Assembly (NCBI GenBank): GCA_933207985.1
Contig: OW240915.1
Coordinates: forward strand, 276,050,477-276,114,476
DNA: 64,000 bases
DNA from: Pelobates cultripes
Lineage: Eukaryota > Chordata > Amphibia > Anura > Pelobatidae
Direction of reading: 5' to 3'
Shown: piece by piece, positions 58,481 to 64,000 of the stretch
How positions within the stretch are numbered: position 1 is the first letter of the stretch
Layout of the letters: each line of letters starts with the position of its first letter
Translations under genes and position numbers: made by a program
The notes under the pieces: model-generated
Told to the model about the DNA's origin: nothing
The model's database searches: none
Seen by the model: the letters and a program-made list of their open reading frames with translations, nothing else

Positions 58481-60949
58481 GGGGAGATGGTGTTATTTGG
58501 GAACATTAACACACACATGCACAGAGCAAGAAAGACCCAGAGCATCACAAGCTCCACTTCACACACAAACCGTCAATATGCTTTGCATTTGGTAATAAAA
58601 ATCACTTCCCTTATTTGTAGATCCCTTAAATTAATACAAAGTAAATGACAAGGAACTATGTACCACACACAGAACAAGTGCATTGCAACTCCAAGCTTGT
58701 CTGCCATCAGTGTTGGGCTTGTTTGATTGGTATAAATGCAAAATTAGTTGTTTTTTTATTTATGTGATTTTTAGTAGTGAAAGGAAAAATTTAAGGTTCC
58801 AAGGCTATAAAAGATAGCTATATCACAAGAAAGAGTTAAGAAATAGAATTATTGAGGCATGTTGAATTCTCTTAACTTCATATTATTCCAGCTCTTACAT
58901 GTTACCATGTGGGATGGCTCTCACATCTCATTTCTAGCAAGGAGACATTTTTGTTCAAAGTGTGGGAGTTAATGTTATTCCAACCTTAATGTATCATTAT
59001 TAAGTATTTTTTTGTGATAAATCATTGTGTATCCTTTACAGTTTCAATGATATAGTTTTAACAAAGTGGCAATAGATAATATAGTGCATATAGGTGGCGT
59101 GGTTTAGAAAATGAAACTGTTGCCATGGATGCAGAATTGCAGATTTAGTACATCTATCTTCTTGCTACAGGTGATTAGCAATATTTTGAGGACCATCCAT
59201 TGTTGTTTCAGAGGGTTCTTGCCTACATAGGAGGAGTTTTCAGTATCAAGGAAAAACACTGAGCAGCACAATTAGCAGAAATAAGAGGGGTCCCTACATT
59301 GTATTTTGTCTGTTAAATGGTCAGTCTATTTTGCCTCTAATATTAGAGCTGCAAATATTATATTATTAATTTATCATAATTTCACTCATGCCACTTGCTC
59401 AGAACTCTCACTTTGGCCAAATATAATGTACATTTAGTTCTTAAGACTGAAAGAATGGAAGCGTTAAAAAAGAGATTAAATTGATATGTAGACCATATTT
59501 CAACATTGTGGCAAAAATATGTTTTCATATGCATATCTCATAATTCCATTATTTCAAAGGTTAATTTTAGTATAATTATTGCATTTGATGGTTTTGCATA
59601 TATTTTAATCATTTTATATTTATTTAATAGTCATATGCAAAAACGTAATTTCAGTGTAGTTTATTTAGTGGACTATATAAAGAATTTAGTAATCAGATCC
59701 AATTAATTACTGCACAACCATTATGAAGGAGCTTAATCAAGTGTTATCCCAAGAGGGAAGAGTTGACTAGTTTATGCTAATGAAATTATGCTGATCAAAG
59801 CATGGATTGGTTGCCTCTATTGTTGGAGTTATGCTTAAATACAAGCATTGTTTTATTCCTGATCACAAATAGTTTATAAGAAATTATTGAGCGAGAGGAA
59901 AAAGAGAATAACTGATATTACTAAGTTTCAATTAAAAAAAAATAATAAAAGAAACACAAAGAAAGATTTTTATAGTTCAAGATCGGATGCAAAAAAATAA
60001 AATAAAAAAACCTATTTTTGAATAATTATTGAAATATAACAAAAAATACCTTTTGCTTCATTAAAAATGCTTTATTCAACAAGACGTCCAAATGACAGTT
60101 TTTAGCTTACTCTTTACTCTATAAGATATTTACAATGGATTCTTGATTTTCAGACATGATCTGCTTTAGTATTTGTAGTTCCATTTGGACACATTTCATA
60201 AAATTGAATAATAGATCATTTGGAAAAAATATATACTGCCATTTAATTTTGAATTGCCCCATTGGGTGGCATTAGTTAAAGAATTTTTGAATACCTATAT
60301 GTTTGTTAGTTCATGGCTTATTCCTGGTGAGGTAAGTGGAAACTCAGTCCCAAGATGAGCGAGCTGGTGATTTTGAGACCTGAAAAATTTGTTAGTAGAA
60401 ACATGCAAGGCATATGAGCATAACAGACTCGTGTCAGCTTATTAAGAGTGTGCATGTTCACTGACAGGGCGGTCTTACATAGACTCTATATATTTAGTGC
60501 CTCCGTGAACTTAAAGGGAAAGAACAGAATTATTTAAAGAGACAATAACATTAAAATACATGTTCCTGGCACATTAAGTACTATTTCATTTATCAAGAGT
60601 TGTGTTTACTATTGATACAGTGTATGTTAATTTTGTAGTATTTAAGTACAGTTTGCTACAGTGTTCCTAATACCACTATCACCAACTAACCAGAGGACTT
60701 GGGACTTTTTTTATATGTATCTGTGTATCTTGAATGGACTTATTTGAATATATTATGTTTTTACCATATTTTCCACTGGTATATGTGATGTATCAGTATC
60801 TGTCTTATATCAGCTACTGGTCTTTTTTTTAATCAGTTTTTCTGATTGTTGTTACTTCAATTGCAAGATTACTAACAGCATAAAATCTCAATGGATTTGC
60901 ATCCCTCCATTATATTAATAAAGTATTAATGTACAATTGTAAACTACAA

Positions 60950-60950
<1 letters not shown>
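58481..60950. other. AT-rich unique DNA, no gene seen
   Basis: No transposon protein, long hairpin or RNA gene was recognised. A-rich runs lie near 59930-60010. Confidence 0.5.

Positions 60951-60995
<45 letters not shown>
60951..60995. repeat. (GT)n-(AT)n microsatellite
   Basis: Four GT units are followed by about 18 AT units, then immediately by a GC-richer sequence (aaaccgggaggctgcactca). Confidence 0.95.
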
Positions 60996-60999
<4 letters not shown>

Positions 61000-62418
61000 C
61001 GGGAGGCTGCACTCACCTGAACATGCATAAATGGGGTGCTGCTGTTGCTGCTGCATAGGCTTAAGATGATAACATGCTTATAGTATTTATATCACCATTC
61101 CAACAATAGGGCTAAGATCTCAAACAGATAGCTAACATACTCCCATGACTAACCTTTAATGGCATTGATGGATAACACTAATAAAAGAGATCCAGATGGC
61201 CGGAGTTCTATGATTATGAATAAAGTTATGTGATATTTTCTGTAATGGATATTCCATCTTGATTATACATAAAGCAGGAGCAGACCAGCCTTGAAAATGT
61301 TTTGTTCTGGATAAAATCACACTGCTCTCTTTTCAGTGGTCAAATATTAGCCATCATCACGTGGTTCTAAGTAATACTGCACTAGATTGTGACCTAAATT
61401 TCTTTTTAATAAGAATAACATAAAAACAATACAATATATGGAAAAGACTAATTGTGAGTTAAATATCATTTTAAGTTGCAACAAGAGCAACAAGAGTTGT
61501 CTTGTTTTTTTTTTAATGATAACCAACACTATTGAAGATATCATTTTGACTTACAGAGACACATTAGAGAAGATTGAGAGAGGTATAGAATGTAAGTACA
61601 ATGTTATTTTAAAGAGTGTTATTTTCAAGATGTTAATTAGGAACCGTAGATTAACATAACAGTTTCCCTATTTCTTAAAGAACAGACGAGCCTAAAAATG
61701 CAATGAATATATTATTTTAGATAAGTCTCTGATGCATTTAAATCACATATAGGGTACTACACATCAGATTTAGATTATTCCCAAGGTACATGCTGTCAGT
61801 TTCTCTAATATCTGCACCTAAAACCCATCTGAAAGGCTTTGATAAGAAAACCATAGATGGGATGCTGCCTTGGCTCATTGTTTAATCCACTTTTTATTGA
61901 GAATATATTGAGAGGTGGCGTCCCTCGTTATTAGGTTGATTAAATAAACCAGGAACAAGCGGAACACACACGGCAAGTTTCTATAAAAACAATGTAAATA
62001 ATAAAATAAGACCAGGAAGTGAATTACAATTAATTTGTTTCACTCATCTATTGAAAAGCAAAACTAGGTTTATTGAAATCTTATTTAAAAAGGAACACTG
62101 CATTAATTTGGTCGCAGATCAAAATATAGTTAGATATATGAAGTATTATAATGCTCAACATGGTGTTGGAGTTACACAGTTATTGAAATAGTCATATTTG
62201 ATCAAAATTAAACTAGTCTAGCCATACCTCTAAAAATGCAATATCCTATTTTTCTATAAAATGAGTGATTTTGAAAAGGATAAAAGTATTTTAAATAACG
62301 ATTAAAAACACAAATGTCTGTTTAATAAACAAATAATTTACATATTTTGCATTACATTGTAGGATATAAATGTTTACACACAAAAGAAAAGTATGGCAAT
62401 GGTCACGTTAATAAGATC
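60996..62418. other. AT-rich DNA, no gene seen
   Basis: The first ~70 bases after the microsatellite (ggaggctgcactcacctgaa, then gctgctgttgctgctgc) look like a retroelement end inserted at the AT run, but this is not established. The rest shows nothing. Confidence 0.4.
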
Positions 62419-62481
62419 TTAACCACTTCACTGCTGAGCCTCGTCTGAGCTTTGCCTCTGTCCAGGGCTGAAGAGGTTTAA
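62419..62481. mobile_element. 63-bp TTAA-bounded mini-palindrome
   Basis: TTAACCACTTCACTGC at the left faces GGCTGAAGAGGTTTAA at the right as an imperfect inverted repeat. It sits four bases from the larger TTAA-ended element to its right. Its design matches the 80-bp element at 45619. Confidence 0.45.
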
Positions 62482-62485
62482 ATAT

Positions 62486-64000
62486 TTAACCCCTTCAGGA
62501 CGGAGTCAATAGTACACGTTCTGATCAAAACAAAACGTAAACAAAAACTGGAATTTGCGCTATATGTCTGTTCACCCGTAATTCACCGCTGTCACATTAA
62601 GTGCACCCACACTTATTATATATCATTTTGTTCAGGAGAAACAGGGCTTTAATTTATCATTAATTATTCATATATGGAACATCATTTATTATGAATAAAA
62701 TGTAAAAAACTTTTAGAAAATAAGATTTTTTTTAAAATTGTATTTCCGTCTGACATTTTAGCTGTTAATGTCATAATACTGTTAGGTATTACTGCAAAAA
62801 AATGCACATATTTGTAATCAGCGATGTCTCACGAGTACAACAGTAACCCCCATTAACAGGTTTTATGGCGTTTTGGAAAGTTACAGGGTCAAATATAGAA
62901 CGTTCCATTTTCAAATTGAAATTTGCCACATTACTAATGTTACCTTTGAGACGGTGTGGTAGCCCAGGAATGAGAATTACCCCCATAATGGCATACCATG
63001 TGAAAAAGTAGACAACCCAAGGTATTGAACATGGGGTATGTTTAGTCTTTTTTAGTAGCCACTTAGTCACAAACACTGGCCAAAGGTAGCGTTCATATTT
63101 GTTTTTGTGTGAAAAAGGCAAAAAACTAATATTTGGCCAGTGTTTGTGACTAAGTGGCTACTACAAATGACTGGACATACCCCATTTACAATACCTTGGG
63201 TTTTCTACTTTTGCAAATGGTATGCCATCATGGGGGTAATTCTTATTCCTGGGCTACCATACGCTCTCCAAGGCAACATAACCAATATGGCAAATTTCAA
63301 TGTCAAAAAAATGAAATGCAAGCCTTATATGTGACTCTCTAACTTTCCAAAACACAATGAAACCTGTACATGGGGGGTATTGCTATTCTCGGGAGACTTT
63401 ACTAAACACAAATATTAGTGTTTTAAAACAGTAAAACATATTACAACAATAATATAGTCCATAAAAGTGCTGTTTGTTTGTAAAAATGCAAAAAACGTCA
63501 CGATTACTTAAAGTATCATCGTTGTAATACAATTTACCAGTTTGAAACACTAATATTTGAGTTCAGCGAAGTCTCCCGAGTAAAACAGTACCCCCTATGT
63601 ACAGGTTGTATGGTGTCTTGGAGAGTTACAAGGTCAAATATAGTGCTTGCGAATTAAATTCTCTGCACTTTCTCCCTGTGTTGTCAGGCATTTCAATCAA
63701 ATTTTAATTAATCAAATCACATAATTATGTTAAAAGATTACTTAAATATACACGTAGAATTTTAATATATATGCATTTATAGGTATTTAAATTCTACGTG
63801 TATACTAATGTAATCTTTTATGTAATTATATGTATTTATCTATATATATATATTTGCAGTTATTTGTATTTTATATATAGATAGATATATATAGAATGTC
63901 ATTCTAAGTGTATTTTGTTACCAATATATACATATAAATAACAAAATACAGTTAGAATGAAATTACATATGAATATATAATTTTAATAAAATTTTGTTTC
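62486..64000. repeat. Large foldback repeat, TTAA-ended, runs off the window
   Basis: The left edge is TTAACCCCTTCAGGAC (62486). The centre is a perfect 31-bp inverted repeat (63054-63084 and 63133-63163) around 48 bases. Imperfect arms extend outward to about 62820 and 63410. The block with ggttttatggcgttttggaa (left-facing, 62859) recurs inverted near 63340-63380 and again direct near 63605 (ggttgtatggtgtcttggag). Further hairpins lie at 63739-63822 and 63898-63962. The two arms keep similar reading frames (62789-63121 minus, 63140-63334 plus) because they are copies, not because they encode a gene. Confidence 0.65.

Noticed and set aside
62789..63334. Two opposite-strand frames with nearly the same protein (VFVTKWLL...)
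   Set aside because: They are the two arms of an inverted repeat, so similarity comes from DNA duplication; no known domain.

Overview
This window looks like non-coding vertebrate nuclear DNA, most likely from an amphibian (probably a frog). It is AT-rich, has no dense gene arrangement, and is filled with transposable elements: L1 and CR1 non-LTR retrotransposons, a Penelope-like element, a restriction-like-endonuclease LINE remnant, a Ty3/gypsy integrase remnant, Tc1/mariner elements, a hAT-type foldback MITE, solo LTRs and many elements with TTAA ends. The frog assignment is an inference from this mixture and from repeat styles familiar in anuran genomes. No complete host gene was found. 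The only host-coding candidate is one possible internal exon at 33621-33757, which I could not assign to a protein.

Layout. 1-10070: mostly unique AT-rich DNA, with TTAA-type MITEs (1315-1560, 2311-2898), a CR1 fragment (7340-7665) and a short (ATT)n-tailed repeat (9737-9860). 10072-20360: a multi-level nest. An old minus-strand L1 (L1-A) was split by a CR1 fragment (10663-11257), by a second minus-strand L1 (L1-B, 12140-17520) and by a solo LTR (17900-18433). L1-B was itself split by an apparently intact Tc1/mariner element (14356-15912) with an uninterrupted 338-residue transposase. Removing each insert and one copy of its target duplication rejoins the host element's sequence, so order of insertion can be read directly.

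21495-26180: a 262-bp hAT-like hairpin MITE with an 8-bp target duplication, a decayed Tc1-like transposase, and a 3-kb TTAA-ended repeat array interrupted by a 1-kb solo LTR. 26180-40390: mostly unique sequence, with an (ATT)n-tailed repeat, an unclassified GC-richer repeat, half of a palindromic TTAA element, a MITE with an internal minisatellite, and the candidate exon. 40395-42130: remnants of a gypsy integrase and of an RLE-type LINE. 43769-48000: a MITE and a roughly 2.9-kb CR1 broken by two small insertions. 50131-55300: a MITE and a minus-strand Penelope-like element with reverse transcriptase, GIY-YIG endonuclease, a terminal region with three promoter-like repeat units and a hammerhead-like motif. 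56864-57785: a deleted Tc1 element with clean TA-flanked ends. 57950-64000: degenerate simple repeats, an (AT)n microsatellite and a large foldback repeat running off the window end.

The genes here do not act together in a pathway; their relation is historical. The Tc1/mariner element is the only one whose protein looks functional. All retrotransposon ORFs are broken by stops, frameshifts or insertions.
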